A stretch of 64,000 nt of DNA from Colwellia sp. (GCA_013215655.1 JABSOX010000016.1:1-64000), one strand, 5' to 3'. Positions 1 through 10,189 are shown, counted from the stretch's first letter. The notes: generated by a model not told the origin, from the letters alone. A program made the numbers and translations.

Positions 1-24
1 TTCACCAAAAATAAAGAGAATGTT

Positions 25-231
25 ATGAGTAAAGGTATAGTTAAGTGGTTTAATGCAGATAAAGGTTTCGGATTTATTACTCCAGAAGACGGAAGTAAAG
101 ATTTGTTTGTTCATCATTCAGAAATTCAATCAGGTGGTGAATACGCTACATTGGCTGATGGTCAAGCTGTTGAGTACGAAGTGGGTCAAGGTCAGAAAGG
201 TCCATGTGCAAATAAAGTTGTTGCTGTTTAA
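25..231 (+). CDS. Cold-shock protein, CspA family
   Basis: The 68-residue product is a single cold-shock (OB-fold) domain. It carries the RNP1-like stretch [11 protein letters not shown] and the RNP2-like LFVHHSEI that bind single-stranded nucleic acid; members act as cytoplasmic RNA chaperones. The start ATG follows an AAAGAGA-type ribosome binding site. Full length for the family. The gene stands alone and ends before a strong hairpin. Which csp paralogue this is, and whether it is cold-inducible, cannot be told; the upstream leader is mostly outside the window. Confidence 0.97.
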   Translation: MSKGIVKWFNADKGFGFITPEDGSKDLFVHHSEIQSGGEYATLADGQAVEYEVGQGQKGPCANKVVAV

Positions 232-249
232 GCCGTAACACATAACAAG

Positions 250-286
250 TAAGTAAGCGGATGCGTTACACGCACTCGCTTACTTA
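250..286 (+). terminator. Hairpin terminator after the cold-shock gene
   Basis: A perfect 10-bp stem (TAAGTAAGCG at 250-259 and CGCTTACTTA at 277-286), with further ATGCG/CGCA pairing inside, lies 18 bases after the csp stop. There is no long T-run, so termination efficiency is uncertain. Confidence 0.65.
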
Positions 287-717
287 TGCGTTATCGATAG
301 AAAAACTAATCCGAAATAACATTTACCTTTCTCTTGTTAACTTCCTATATAGTGGTAACTTCTGTCCTAATCAATTGTACGATTAAGTCAAAACTAATAT
401 TTAATACATAAAAACAGTTTACTTATTAACCTACTGCCTATATAGTAGCGGCGTTATTTACTCTCCTCTCGTTTATTTAACCGATTATCCTTAGTGATAA
501 TCAATGTTTTGTCTTTCCCTTTCACAGTCAGTCATCACTCAAATTATTAAGCTTAAATTATTGTCTGCGTTTCGAGATATACTCTCGTATTGACTTGATG
601 TTTATAAACATCAAAAAGTTTTCACACAATAATATGGCTTTTATTATCCATGCGTTGTAGTGCCAAGTACTCAATTAATTTATTCACTTGGTCAACGCAA
701 ATTAAAAGAGTTTTATT
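287..717 (+). other. Long non-coding leader-like region
   Basis: About 430 bases without a convincing gene, between the csp hairpin and a small ORF. It contains two copies of CCTATATAGT (344-353 and 437-446), a CGAGA/TCTCG hairpin at about 573-587 and a palindrome GATGTTTATAAACATC at about 597-612. These could be a structured 5' untranslated region of the following small ORF, or promoter elements. I could not place a confident promoter. Confidence 0.35.
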
Positions 718-885
718 ATGTCTTATACATATAAAGGTACGATTTATTCAGTTGAATCACCGATCAGATCCATTTCAGTTAATAAACACAATGTTGTAGT
801 TACTGATCAAAATGGCGCTAAGTTAGTTAAGTTTACGAATGTAAACGATTCAAAATGTTTTTTAGCATGGCTTTATCAAGTCTAG
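718..885 (+). CDS. Small hypothetical protein, 55 residues
   Basis: An ATG ORF of 55 codons starts 6-8 bases after AAAGAG and ends 66 bases before a terminator hairpin. The product begins MSYTYKGTIYSVESP and ends FLAWLYQV, with alternating hydrophobic residues suggesting a small beta-rich domain. I do not recognise a family. The ribosome binding site, own terminator and position behind a long leader after a csp gene support a real gene. Function unknown; a stress- or cold-related role would be guesswork. Confidence 0.55.
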   Translation: MSYTYKGTIYSVESPIRSISVNKHNVVVTDQNGAKLVKFTNVNDSKCFLAWLYQV

Positions 886-951
886 TTACTCAAAAAACAA
901 CCTGAGAGGTAAGTTAAAGAGAATATTTAGCTTTCTTCACATTTTTTGACT

Positions 952-979
952 AAAAGCCGCCTCTATTGATGCGGCTTTT
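952..979. terminator. Bidirectional terminator
   Basis: Stem AAAAGCCGC (952-960) / GCGGCTTTT (971-979) with a 10-base loop, flanked by A and T runs on both sides. It can end the 55-residue ORF on the plus strand and the TonB-dependent receptor on the minus strand. Confidence 0.85.
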
Positions 980-996
980 AAGTTTCTATAATGGGT

Positions 997-3084
997 CTAA
1001 AAAGTACCCGAAAACTTTAGAACAACAACTGGTTTAAATTTACGGTGAGCTTCTTGGCTACCATTTAAGGGGCCATTGCGATTGCCTTGATAGAAAAAGC
1101 GTGACCGTGTTTGCTCAGTGCTGCTGTTAATTTCCAGATACGTTTTTACCCCAAAAAACTGATTAGATTCAATAAAAAACCAAAATTTCTTAGCTTTATC
1201 CAAGGTTTGTACTTCATTGACACGATAACTTGTATTTAGAGTACTTGAGGAGTAGCCCAATCCCCAAGCTAAACCTTGTTCAATGAGATCCTGACGAAAA
1301 TTCAGATCTAAAGCATTAGGCACATAATTGTTGATGTTTCTGTCTTCGTTAATTATTGAGTCATAAAAATTAGAATCTTGATAATTATGTGAAATTTCAA
1401 GTAATGAATCTGATAAAATAAAATCGAGGGGTAAATTAATATCTGTCTTTATTCCCCAAAATCTGGCGCTGCCAGCATTACCTAAACCATAGGCCAAAGT
1501 GCTACTATTATCCTCAGCGCTATTATATTCTCCAATAACAACTTGCTCTAAAATATCCTTGCGCCACTGATGAAATACTTTGACTTTAAGGCTGCCACGT
1601 TCACTAATACTCCAATCATAAGTAGCAGCTAATTCGGTAGTTTGATCCGGCATCAAGTCTGAATTACCGGTATTGGTTATACCATCAAAAGCCTCATTAC
1701 TGGTGGCAAAATCGCCAAAATTCAATTGACCAACACTATGTGCCAATGCAATAGATATTTGATCTTGAGCACTGAATTTATAAGTGGAAGAAACTCTTGG
1801 TTTGAGAAAAGAAAAATTCTGTTTTTGACTATTAACTGAATCAACTTCGATTTGAGAATATTCTGCGGTTAGCCCACCTTCTAATGTCAGTACATCACTC
1901 GCTTGAAATACAAAGTTAGCAAAAAGTTCAGCTCGAATTTCTTCTACGACAACCTTATCGTTACCCTGCGATGCTTGTAATACACCGTTTTGAAACTGAA
2001 CTAACGAACTATCGAGTTTGTTATTGGCCAGTTCAAAACCAAAGTCAGGTTTAAAATTAGTATTATTAACCTTTGCCAATGTTATGCGTGAAACCAGCTC
2101 TGACTTTCGACTATCTTGAATATCGTGGCTATTAAAATTGAATTGATTTGTATTGACGACAGTAAAGCTATTATCTGCAATAACGTCATTAAACATCCCT
2201 AGTCCAATCAAACGTAATTTCCAATGCTCATAAGTCTTGGCCCAGTCAGCGGCTAATTCTACTTTAGTGGACCTGTTGTCTTGAATTAATTCTCTGTTTG
2301 TATTCGCTTGAGTCTGGCCAGCATTATAAATATCTTGCTCGCTATCCCTAAGCCAGATATGACTGTATATGTAACCATTTAAACTGAGTTTTCCTCCTGA
2401 AAGCTCTCTGGATCCTTCCCCTGTTAATCTGGCCCATTTTTGCGATTCAACATAGTCTTCTTTTTCGCTAGAAGTAAGATTCCTGTCAGCATCATAATTA
2501 CTGATCACTGCGCTACGATTATTCGGCCACCCAGCTATTATTGTATTAAAAGAGGTTTGCCATTGTCCAAGTTGCGTGGTTAATGACGCTTGCAACCGAG
2601 GAAAAGGAGATGCACCAAAATTGCCCTCACTGGTGAAATCCCAAGTTCCACTGGTACTGCCTTTGGCTCTAATAACATTAGCAACAATTGATTGCCCTGC
2701 GGTTTCTCCTGCACTATTACCACCACGAAGAATTTCTATTCGTAGCACTTGATCAGCAGGTATGCGGATAAGTGCCTCACTTAACCCTCCCGATTTCGAC
2801 GTGGGCCGAGCACCATCAATTAAAACATTACCTGCATTTCCGCCAAATCCTCGATCATTACTGCCTTTATCAAAAGTAAAACCAGGTAGACGGTTAACCA
2901 TATCTAATGCATTTTGAGGTAAATATTGATAAAAAAATGCAGTATCGTAAATGGAAGGCTGAGAAAGGGTAGTAACATCTGTTTCATTAGCATAACTACC
3001 TGCTGATGCTAGTACCATACTACTGACAATGCCTAAGTAAAAAAGAGCATTATATTTTGAGGCCTGTTTTGTTAATTTTGTCAT
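997..3084 (-). CDS. TonB-dependent outer-membrane receptor
   Basis: The 695-residue product has an N-terminal signal peptide (about residues 1-33, ending SYANE). A plug domain follows at roughly 45-150, with VLIDGARPTSKSG and RIEILRGG. The rest is a long beta-barrel ending in the terminal phenylalanine typical of outer-membrane proteins (KFSGTF). Such receptors import siderophores, metals or glycans using TonB energy. No obvious TonB box, Fur box or partner transport gene is visible, so the substrate is unknown. The gene stands alone, opposite in strand to its upstream neighbourhood's small ORF and sharing a terminator with it. Confidence 0.88.
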   Translation of the reverse strand: MTKLTKQASKYNALFYLGIVSSMVLASAGSYANETDVTTLSQPSIYDTAFFYQYLPQNALDMVNRLPGFTFDKGSNDRGFGGNAGNVLIDGARPTSKSGGLSEALIRIPADQVLRIEILRGGNSAGETAGQSIVANVIRAKGSTSGTWDFTSEGNFGASPFPRLQASLTTQLGQWQTSFNTIIAGWPNNRSAVISNYDADRNLTSSEKEDYVESQKWARLTGEGSRELSGGKLSLNGYIYSHIWLRDSEQDIYNAGQTQANTNRELIQDNRSTKVELAADWAKTYEHWKLRLIGLGMFNDVIADNSFTVVNTNQFNFNSHDIQDSRKSELVSRITLAKVNNTNFKPDFGFELANNKLDSSLVQFQNGVLQASQGNDKVVVEEIRAELFANFVFQASDVLTLEGGLTAEYSQIEVDSVNSQKQNFSFLKPRVSSTYKFSAQDQISIALAHSVGQLNFGDFATSNEAFDGITNTGNSDLMPDQTTELAATYDWSISERGSLKVKVFHQWRKDILEQVVIGEYNSAEDNSSTLAYGLGNAGSARFWGIKTDINLPLDFILSDSLLEISHNYQDSNFYDSIINEDRNINNYVPNALDLNFRQDLIEQGLAWGLGYSSSTLNTSYRVNEVQTLDKAKKFWFFIESNQFFGVKTYLEINSSTEQTRSRFFYQGNRNGPLNGSQEAHRKFKPVVVLKFSGTF

Positions 3085-3220
3085 CTAAAAGCTTTCCTGC
3101 GTTCGGTTATTCACTCATTTATTTACGAACGAAGGTAGCAGTTTGAAGTGATCTGGACTGTAAAACTTTTGTAAAACGATCTGGCTCAGACGTTTTAATT
3201 AATGAAGCACTTGGTAAAAA

Positions 3221-4018
3221 TTAACCTTTGAACTTTAAGTTGAGGGTATTGATAAATAGCCTTGGATCGTCAATTTTATCTAGTATTGAAATATCAGGTA
3301 AGCAATCGTCGTCGACATAATCAATAAAGCTGGCCGCCGAATCAAAAACTAAGATATCTAACGCTAACCGATCCAATCCGTATAGACCTCTGTGGATCAT
3401 ATCAGCCGAAAAAACTAATACATCGCCTGCGGCTAACCTAATTTTTTTGCCAGTAGCAAGGTCTTCGCTACTCACTCTTCCTCTTTCTTCTTGTCGTACA
3501 TCAAATTCTTCAGCGTTATCCCAGCGTTTGTGTGTTCCAGGCACTAGCTCCATACCAAGTTCATCAAATAAAGGTACTCTAAGATGTAATACTTGGGTGT
3601 CATGAATGACTTTTTTTTGCACGTCAACATCATGATCATATTGACAATCTCGATGCCAAAAATCTTTTTGTTGAGGATTAACGGGGTTGAAAAATAACTG
3701 GGTATTCATAAAAGCGGGATTAGCCGATATAACCGAATCGACAAGACTCATTATTTTTTTTGAACTGATAAAATTAAAAAGCTTTAGCCGATCGTCGAAC
3801 GCTAAGTACTGACTTCCGGTAATTAAAGAAGAATTGAAAGCTTCCTCTTGATAGAATTCTGCGTTGTCCTGTTTCCATAGTTGGTGAAATTTTAAGACGA
3901 CTTTTCTAAGTGTTGAAATCTCAGCTGCATTAAAATAATCTCTAATAACAAAGTAACCTTGTTGGTCATAATTACTTTTCAATAGACTGCTATTTACTTG
4001 ATTTGGAATACTGACCAT
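3221..4018 (-). CDS. Phytanoyl-CoA dioxygenase (PhyH) family protein
   Basis: A 265-residue Fe(II)/2-oxoglutarate-dependent oxygenase-like protein. Counting from the ATG at 4018, the metal triad appears as H122-x-D124 (FWHRDCQYD) with distal H209 (DMIHRG), and R217 may bind 2-oxoglutarate. Members hydroxylate varied small molecules, so the substrate cannot be inferred. I prefer the ATG at 4018 because AAGAG sits six bases upstream; a GTG at 4036 would add six residues. It lies 136 bases upstream of the TonB receptor on the same strand and could be cotranscribed with it. Confidence 0.85.
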   Translation of the reverse strand: MVSIPNQVNSSLLKSNYDQQGYFVIRDYFNAAEISTLRKVVLKFHQLWKQDNAEFYQEEAFNSSLITGSQYLAFDDRLKLFNFISSKKIMSLVDSVISANPAFMNTQLFFNPVNPQQKDFWHRDCQYDHDVDVQKKVIHDTQVLHLRVPLFDELGMELVPGTHKRWDNAEEFDVRQEERGRVSSEDLATGKKIRLAAGDVLVFSADMIHRGLYGLDRLALDILVFDSAASFIDYVDDDCLPDISILDKIDDPRLFINTLNLKFKG

Positions 4019-4294
4019 TAACGACTCTTGCTCCACTTTATTTTTCGTCTTTTATAAGAATTTAAAACAACATTGCCTAACTACGGATTTTCCGCCAGCT
4101 ATGACCAATGACCAAAATACAAATTTTAACTCATCCTTAAAAAATAAATTAGCTTTATCTTTTACGTGAAACGTCTTTAATTACGTGTCTTTTCTTTTTT
4201 CAGCGTGAAATGCATGATTGCGCCGAAATTATTTACGCCATGTTACTTACTTGGCTTTAAAAAAATTAAATTAAAATAAAAATAAGGGAATGAC

Positions 4295-4660
4295 ATGTCA
4301 TCATTGTTTGAACGTATCGGCGGGAAATCTGCTGTTAATGCCGCTGTTGATTTATTTTATCAAAAAGTATTAGCGGATGCTCTGCTTAGTCCATTTTTCG
4401 ATTCAGTTAATATGAAGAACCAGCAGGCAAAACAGCGCAGTTTTTTAATGATGGCTTTTGGAGGCCCTCATAATTATTCTGGTAAAGATTTAAGAGAAGC
4501 GCATGCACCATTAGTGGCTAAAGGTTTAAATGAAAATCACTTTACTGCGGTTGCAAAACATCTTCAAAGTACGTTAGAAGAACTTGATGTATCAACACTG
4601 CTGATTGATGAAATAATGACAATTGTTGGTAGTACTCAACATGATGTATTAAATAAGTAA
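4295..4660 (+). CDS. Group I truncated haemoglobin
   Basis: A 121-residue 2-on-2 globin. It has the family start LFERIGG, the B-helix FYQKVLAD with the usual B10 tyrosine (Y22), the GGP turn near 56-58 and proximal histidine H70 in REAHAPL. Proteins of this group bind oxygen and nitric oxide and often detoxify NO in the cytoplasm. A good ribosome site (AAGGGA) precedes the ATG. It is a single gene. I saw no FNR or NsrR site upstream, so a link to the denitrification genes in this window is only suggestive. Confidence 0.95.
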   Translation: MSSLFERIGGKSAVNAAVDLFYQKVLADALLSPFFDSVNMKNQQAKQRSFLMMAFGGPHNYSGKDLREAHAPLVAKGLNENHFTAVAKHLQSTLEELDVSTLLIDEIMTIVGSTQHDVLNK

Positions 4661-4983
4661 TCATCTTGATGAGACTGAAAACTTTCATTGTTGTCGACAA
4701 AAAATCATAACGTTATCATAAGAAAACTGACACTAATAGGTAACGTAAATGATCTTTAAAAAACAGCGGATAGTATTATGCAATGTATTGCTTATGTTCT
4801 GCGGTTCAATATATGACCGATATATGAGCCAAATTTGTACCCAAATACACCCTGTATATCTTCACTTCGCCAAGTTTCATTTTGTGAAGAAAACATCTCT
4901 TCAGTACTTTTGGCTGATAATTTTTTACTCATAATGACTTAACTCGTTGTAATAAATAGTGAAACGCTCTGGAGGGTTAAAAA
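4661..4983. other. Intergenic region, nothing recognised
   Basis: 323 bases between the globin gene and the LtaS-like gene, which point toward each other. I see no RNA gene or clear terminator. A 61-codon open frame exists at 4749-4934 but has no supporting features. Confidence 0.5.
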
Positions 4984-6948
4984 CTATTGATACCACTGGT
5001 TTTTATAGGCCAAACTGCCAAAAAGAACTACCGCCTTGGCTTGTTCAGCCATTCCATTTTTTATTGGTGTTTCTATCAGTAGATTTTTCTTAAATTTAAA
5101 TGCTCGAGCGTTTTTATTGGGTTGTAAAATGGTAACGGAGTCTGGTGTCATGTAAGCAAAATTCTTGTCATATTGCATCATGGCTCTTTGCTTTGATTCA
5201 GGTATGTGCTGAGTTAAATCATGGCCTAACATTGGCGTAGAGCCACTAATCCCGATCAGCGATAATAATGTTGGCGGAAGATCGATTTGACTTACCAGCC
5301 TGTCGTCAGATTTTGCTATGATCCCGTCACCTAAAATCACACCTGGGATGCGAAAACGTTCAATAGGTACAAGGCTTGCACCTGCTACCCTAGAGTCATG
5401 ATCAGCAACAATTAAAAAGACAGTATCCTGCCAATAGGAGGATGATTTAGCCTTTTTGATAAATTTACCTAGGGCATAATCTGAATATTTTGCCGCATTA
5501 TTACGAGTATTTTTTTCTTTATCATATTGGTGGATCTTTCCATCTGGATATTCAAAGGGTGAATGATTTGAGCTAGTGAATACTAGGCTAAAGAATGGTG
5601 AGTCATGTTGATTTAATTTATTAAACTCTATATGCGCTTGGTCATATAGATCTTCATCAGAAGCTCCCCAAGAACCTTCAAAATCTACTTTTTCAAAATC
5701 GTCTAGGTCCACTATGTCACTAAAACCGTTACCTAAGAAGAAGCTTTTCATATTGTCAAAATGACTTTCGCCACCATAAATAAACTGGGTGTTATATCCA
5801 TTTTGACCGAGTAATTTTGCAATAGTAAAGAAATCTCGTTGCGATTTATCTAGCTTCACAACTGACCTCGAGGGCGTTGGTGTAAAGCCAGTGATAAGTG
5901 CTTCTATGCCACGAACTGATCGTGTCCCCGTGGCATATAAATTAGTAAAGTTCCAACCTTCAGCCATTAATTTGTCTAGATTGGGTGTTAAAGGAAGTCC
6001 GCCAAGTTCACCAACAAACCGCGCACCTAAGCTTTCTTGCAATAAAATGACGAGATTTTTCGGTTTACCAGAGTAACTCGACTTCTTCATTGCCCGTGTT
6101 GGAAATTCTTCGCTTGTAAATGCTTTATTATTGGTCAAGGTATTAGCTTTCACCAATTCAATAATTTTATCTTGCGCCATTTTGCCGTAATATTTTTCAC
6201 TCGAATTTTCAAGGCCCATTTGTTTTAGCGCAAATACGGTTGAATAAATTGAATTTAGTGTTAAATCATTCAATAAATGGTCGGTAGAAAACGAAACCAT
6301 TGCGGGGTTTAGAGGACGATGACCCAATGAGGACCTTGCCCCTAGAAATAGGGCTAATATCAAGGCGATACTTACAATAACTCGATATTTAACATCAATA
6401 TCTATGCAAGGTATCCAGTTAGCACGAAATAGCTTAAATGCAGCAATGACTGTCAATACCAGCGCCAAAAAGCTTATAAATATTTCAAACTTATAGCCAG
6501 TCCAGAGCATTGAAAATACTTCTTTAGGATAAATAAGATATTCAATTAATAATCGGTTGGGTCTTAAATCATATTCTAGAATAAATGTTGGTGTAATTAC
6601 TTCTAAATAAACAAGTAAACACAGTGAAATAACATACCAAACAAGCAGTGATTTACTTAGTAACTGTGAACCCTTACGGCTTATGTAAAACACCAGACTT
6701 ATTAATAATGGAATAGAAAAAATATAACTTAGAGATGAAATATCGACGCGAACGCCATTTGTCATTATCATCCTAAAATTAGTTACATTTTCTATTCTCT
6801 CCGATTGCCAAATAACTAAGCCCAATCGAAAGGCAGACAAAATGAACAAAGATATGAGAAAAAAGATGACAGTTACCCACAAAGGGCCTAACCAATTTTT
6901 TAGTTTTTGTAATCTATTTGATGGTAAATCGACCTGACTTAAGAGCAT
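4984..6948 (-). CDS. LtaS-like sulfatase-fold membrane phosphotransferase
   Basis: The product has five N-terminal membrane segments within about the first 220 residues, then a periplasmic alkaline-phosphatase/sulfatase domain. Visible active-site features are the metal-ligand glutamate in VILLQESLG, a threonine nucleophile in ATGTRSVRG and the DH pair in IVADHDSR. This layout matches the lipoteichoic-acid synthase / phosphoglycerol transferase superfamily, which in Gram-negatives modifies periplasmic glucans or lipid A with phosphoglycerol or phosphoethanolamine. The start is uncertain: I chose the ATG at 6948 after a G-rich stretch; an ATG at 6999 or TTG at 7008 would extend it by 17 or 20 residues. 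Confidence 0.82.
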   Translation of the reverse strand: MLLSQVDLPSNRLQKLKNWLGPLWVTVIFFLISLFILSAFRLGLVIWQSERIENVTNFRMIMTNGVRVDISSLSYIFSIPLLISLVFYISRKGSQLLSKSLLVWYVISLCLLVYLEVITPTFILEYDLRPNRLLIEYLIYPKEVFSMLWTGYKFEIFISFLALVLTVIAAFKLFRANWIPCIDIDVKYRVIVSIALILALFLGARSSLGHRPLNPAMVSFSTDHLLNDLTLNSIYSTVFALKQMGLENSSEKYYGKMAQDKIIELVKANTLTNNKAFTSEEFPTRAMKKSSYSGKPKNLVILLQESLGARFVGELGGLPLTPNLDKLMAEGWNFTNLYATGTRSVRGIEALITGFTPTPSRSVVKLDKSQRDFFTIAKLLGQNGYNTQFIYGGESHFDNMKSFFLGNGFSDIVDLDDFEKVDFEGSWGASDEDLYDQAHIEFNKLNQHDSPFFSLVFTSSNHSPFEYPDGKIHQYDKEKNTRNNAAKYSDYALGKFIKKAKSSSYWQDTVFLIVADHDSRVAGASLVPIERFRIPGVILGDGIIAKSDDRLVSQIDLPPTLLSLIGISGSTPMLGHDLTQHIPESKQRAMMQYDKNFAYMTPDSVTILQPNKNARAFKFKKNLLIETPIKNGMAEQAKAVVLFGSLAYKNQWYQ

Positions 6949-7076
6949 AGAATAGCCCCCCAAATTAATACCGCTATTGGGTTTATTATTAATTATCATT
7001 ATTGGCAAGTATTTAACTTGAATTGAGAAGCGATGTTAAAGAGATGATTTGTATCTAAAAACCATCTCTTTTTACT

Positions 7077-8594
7077 CTATTTAAAATCAAGATTATGTGG
7101 AATAAGTGGTAAGCTAACAAAGTGTTTGACCATAGTATTTAACTCGTTTTGTGCAAACCAATGACCATCGATCATCACCCCGTGTTGATTTCGAGTATTG
7201 GATATATTCGTAAGTGGGTTGTCCTTTAACAAGACTAGATCAGCTAAATAACCTACGGCGATAATTCCTCTGTCCTGAGGTTGGCTGGTAATACGTGATA
7301 TCACTTGTGCGGGATTAAAGGTACCAGCACGTAAAGCTTGATAGGGACTAATACCTGCTTCTATCATAAGTTCAAAGTCTCGATGGAGAAATACCGGTAT
7401 AGAACCCACATCGCCAGTATCTGAACCTACCTGTAAAACCACACCAGCATCCACTAGAATTTTTGCTAGCGCTAATGCTTCTTTGGTGATTTCATCGTCA
7501 ATATCACTTGCTTCGGATACTTGTCGCCAAACATCAAGTAGCGCTTCAGGGAGTACTTGATAAATATCTCGGCTAAAAACATCAATTCCTTCGCTAAGTT
7601 CCTTATTTACTTCGTCTGTTGACCAATTAAAAACTAAGGAAATATCGTTTTCTAACATCGTGTTAACTAACCATTGTTGATATTCCTCTTTTGTACCTGA
7701 ATACTCAACCGCCATTGGTGTTAGCTCGACAATATGGGCGATTTCTTGAAAGTGTGTTAATGCTGTGGCTATTGATACATCGGGGATATGTCCAGTTAGA
7801 AAAAGGTTTTCGTGCTTGGCATGCTCAGCAACAGATAAAAAAGTTTCCTCGTTAAGTTGAGAATAGACTTTTAAAAAGTCATAGGTCATCCCTTTTTGCT
7901 TGATAACTTCAAGGCGACCTTCTTCTTTATTGTCGGGAACAACAACGGGAGCGAGTGAAATGAATAGGTTTGACAGGCTGTCCCAGGAAAAACCTATCGT
8001 TTCTTCAATAACCAATTTATCGTGAATTATTGGGCCACTGGTTATTATTTTTGTCCCCAACCATTCGCCACTATTGACTTTATCTCGCCAGTCAATATTC
8101 TCGGGTGTACCTGAATAAGCACGAACTGTGGTAACGCCTTGCTGTAAATAAAGAGACATTTGCGCAGGATCAGTAAAGGTTAACGGATTGGGTTCCCCAG
8201 GGCCTACATGAGAAAAATGAACATGGGAGTCAATAAACCCAGGTAATAAATAACCACTCTCTCCGTCAATGACTTTATCACCATCAAGAATTTCAACGGA
8301 CTCTTTGGTGCCGATGGCAATAATATTATCGTTTTCAATGACAACTCGATAATCGGTAAGAATATCTTCTTGGGTTTGACTGGTCATCGTCAAGACATTA
8401 ACGTTATCAAAGACAATACGGCCATTGTATTCTGGTGGAGTTTGCCCAGTTTGATATTGTGGAATTACTATTTCCTCAGTCGGGGCGGGCGCAAGTAATG
8501 GTGGACCTATATCTATTTGTTTTTTTGATTTTCCTGAATCACATGCACTTAATAGTGTAGTGAATAAAAGTAGGATGATTAGTTTTCTTTTCAT
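7077..8594 (-). CDS. Amidohydrolase-family lipoprotein
   Basis: A 505-residue product with a lipoprotein signal (LLSAC, lipidated C18). The metal-dependent amidohydrolase fold shows H124-x-H126 in GFIDSHVHFSH, a later VGSDTGD aspartate motif and the C-terminal small beta-domain motif YLADLVLLKDNPL. Relatives hydrolyse cyclic amides, dipeptides or similar bonds. The export signal places it in the periplasm, anchored in a membrane. The ATG follows AAGAGG. It lies 68 bases from the LtaS-like gene on the same strand, possibly in one transcript. Substrate unknown. Confidence 0.87.
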   Translation of the reverse strand: MKRKLIILLLFTTLLSACDSGKSKKQIDIGPPLLAPAPTEEIVIPQYQTGQTPPEYNGRIVFDNVNVLTMTSQTQEDILTDYRVVIENDNIIAIGTKESVEILDGDKVIDGESGYLLPGFIDSHVHFSHVGPGEPNPLTFTDPAQMSLYLQQGVTTVRAYSGTPENIDWRDKVNSGEWLGTKIITSGPIIHDKLVIEETIGFSWDSLSNLFISLAPVVVPDNKEEGRLEVIKQKGMTYDFLKVYSQLNEETFLSVAEHAKHENLFLTGHIPDVSIATALTHFQEIAHIVELTPMAVEYSGTKEEYQQWLVNTMLENDISLVFNWSTDEVNKELSEGIDVFSRDIYQVLPEALLDVWRQVSEASDIDDEITKEALALAKILVDAGVVLQVGSDTGDVGSIPVFLHRDFELMIEAGISPYQALRAGTFNPAQVISRITSQPQDRGIIAVGYLADLVLLKDNPLTNISNTRNQHGVMIDGHWFAQNELNTMVKHFVSLPLIPHNLDFK

Positions 8595-8785
8595 AGATAC
8601 CTCTTAAGTTGATGGCACTAATTTGCAGAATAAATCATTTGTTTTCGTCCTTTCCGACGAATCAGGACATACTAATGCTCGTTATTTCTATTTTGTTTCG
8701 GTATTTTTTACTAAATAGAAATAAGGAAGTTGAAAGGGGCAGTAGTGTTGAACAATTGCTTAAACGTCAATATAAAAGATTGCTA

Positions 8786-10033
8786 TTAATGTTTCCTAAA
8801 CTCGCTAGGAGTCATTTGGGTATGCTTCTTAAAAGCATTATAAAAGGCAGAACGGGAATTAAATCCAGCATCTAACGAGACGTCTAATATACTCATGTTA
8901 GCTGAACTAACGAGTAATTTTTTGGCATGTTCTACGCGCAATGAGTTAACAAAATCAAAGAAATTTTTACCTGCGCCTTGGTTAATAGCCTGCGATAAAT
9001 TATGTTTTGACCAGCCACTTTGCTCGGCTAATTGAGGTAGCGACAATTCAGTATTGAGGTGTAATTGTTGTTCGGTGATAAATTTACACAATTCTTGATA
9101 TATCGACAGCGACAACTCTGTAGTTAAAGATGAATTTTGATATTTTTGTGTAGGGAGGTGATTGTCATTATTCGTGTTTTTATCTGGAGTCTGTTGAACA
9201 TTCTCAATGTTTTTAGTTGTATTGATAGCCAATTTTTCGTCATAAATATTTTTGAATTTATCAAAAATTTCAGGTTGTTTTAGGCCGTAAATACTGATCA
9301 CGTAAATGCAGATAACAGCGCCAATTTCAGAAAAAAAGAAAGCTGGTTCTGCTGTTACCCAAGAATGCTCACAGAATAAACCGCTACCATAATCAATACA
9401 GGATGCCGCATTTACCTCAAAAGCTAGTTCAAGTAAAAAAAAGACAAATAAAATGCTTACCATAATATTCAATCTAGCTAACCAGGTTAAATTTATTTTT
9501 TCGGTGTAGGAAAAATTATTATTAACAATTGTATGGTGCTGTTTAAGATGTCGGTGAATATTATTAAGATAAAGTGCTATTTGAATCGCAACAATGAAAG
9601 CAAAAACAAATTCAAGAATAATGACATACCATTGATTAATTTCTGAGAGGGGTTCAAGACCATAGATAAAATTAGATTTAAATTGGCCACTTTGTAGATA
9701 AAAAGGAATATTGATGATGAAGGCTATTATTGCTGGAAAAAAATGTTTTATTTTGACCTGATAAAAAGTTGTCGCACTAAGTTTTTTAACATAGATATAT
9801 AATAATGGAGTAAATAAAAACATTATTGGTATATCAAGAAGAAGAGTATGAGGAAGGTGTTTTTGAACACCGCTTATATCTAACACAACTGAAAATAAAC
9901 TAAGTGAGAAACAAAAAACAAAAAGGGCCAATATTAAATTTGCATTGTTATCAGTATTATTTTTTGAAAAAATCGCATAACTTAAATAAAAGCCATGGGT
10001 GCTACCCAGTAATAATAAAATATTTACGAACAT
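8786..10033 (-). CDS. Membrane-anchored AraC-family transcription regulator
   Basis: The 415-residue protein has about seven hydrophobic helices in its first 260 residues, a polar N/T/Q-rich linker, and a C-terminal AraC-type double helix-turn-helix (SLPQLAEQSGWSKHNLSQAIN and the second helix LDVSLDAGFNSRSAFYNAFKKHTQMTPSEFRKH region). Membrane-bound AraC proteins sense envelope or extracellular signals and bind DNA from the membrane. It lies 191 bases upstream of the amidohydrolase gene on the same strand and divergent from the membrane protein at 10190. Either neighbour could be its target; no binding site was identified. Confidence 0.88.
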   Translation of the reverse strand: MFVNILLLLGSTHGFYLSYAIFSKNNTDNNANLILALFVFCFSLSLFSVVLDISGVQKHLPHTLLLDIPIMFLFTPLLYIYVKKLSATTFYQVKIKHFFPAIIAFIINIPFYLQSGQFKSNFIYGLEPLSEINQWYVIILEFVFAFIVAIQIALYLNNIHRHLKQHHTIVNNNFSYTEKINLTWLARLNIMVSILFVFFLLELAFEVNAASCIDYGSGLFCEHSWVTAEPAFFFSEIGAVICIYVISIYGLKQPEIFDKFKNIYDEKLAINTTKNIENVQQTPDKNTNNDNHLPTQKYQNSSLTTELSLSIYQELCKFITEQQLHLNTELSLPQLAEQSGWSKHNLSQAINQGAGKNFFDFVNSLRVEHAKKLLVSSANMSILDVSLDAGFNSRSAFYNAFKKHTQMTPSEFRKH

Positions 10034-10189
10034 CTAATCGAGCATCCTAAAGTACTCAATTTTTTGAATACGACAAAGCAGAGAGGTAAATTACTATTTA
10101 TAGCATAACTAAATATTTATCTTATTGAAAAATAAATATTAGTAGTGCGATAATGCTCTATCTTTGATGTTTATCCAAATGGCAATGTA

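Noticed and set aside
4749-4934. 61-codon open frame after the globin gene
   Set aside because: No ribosome binding site, odd composition rich in C, F and Y, and no neighbour support.
8609-8875. 88-codon plus-strand frame between the amidohydrolase and AraC genes
   Set aside because: Overlaps the 3' end of the AraC-type gene; composition is not protein-like.
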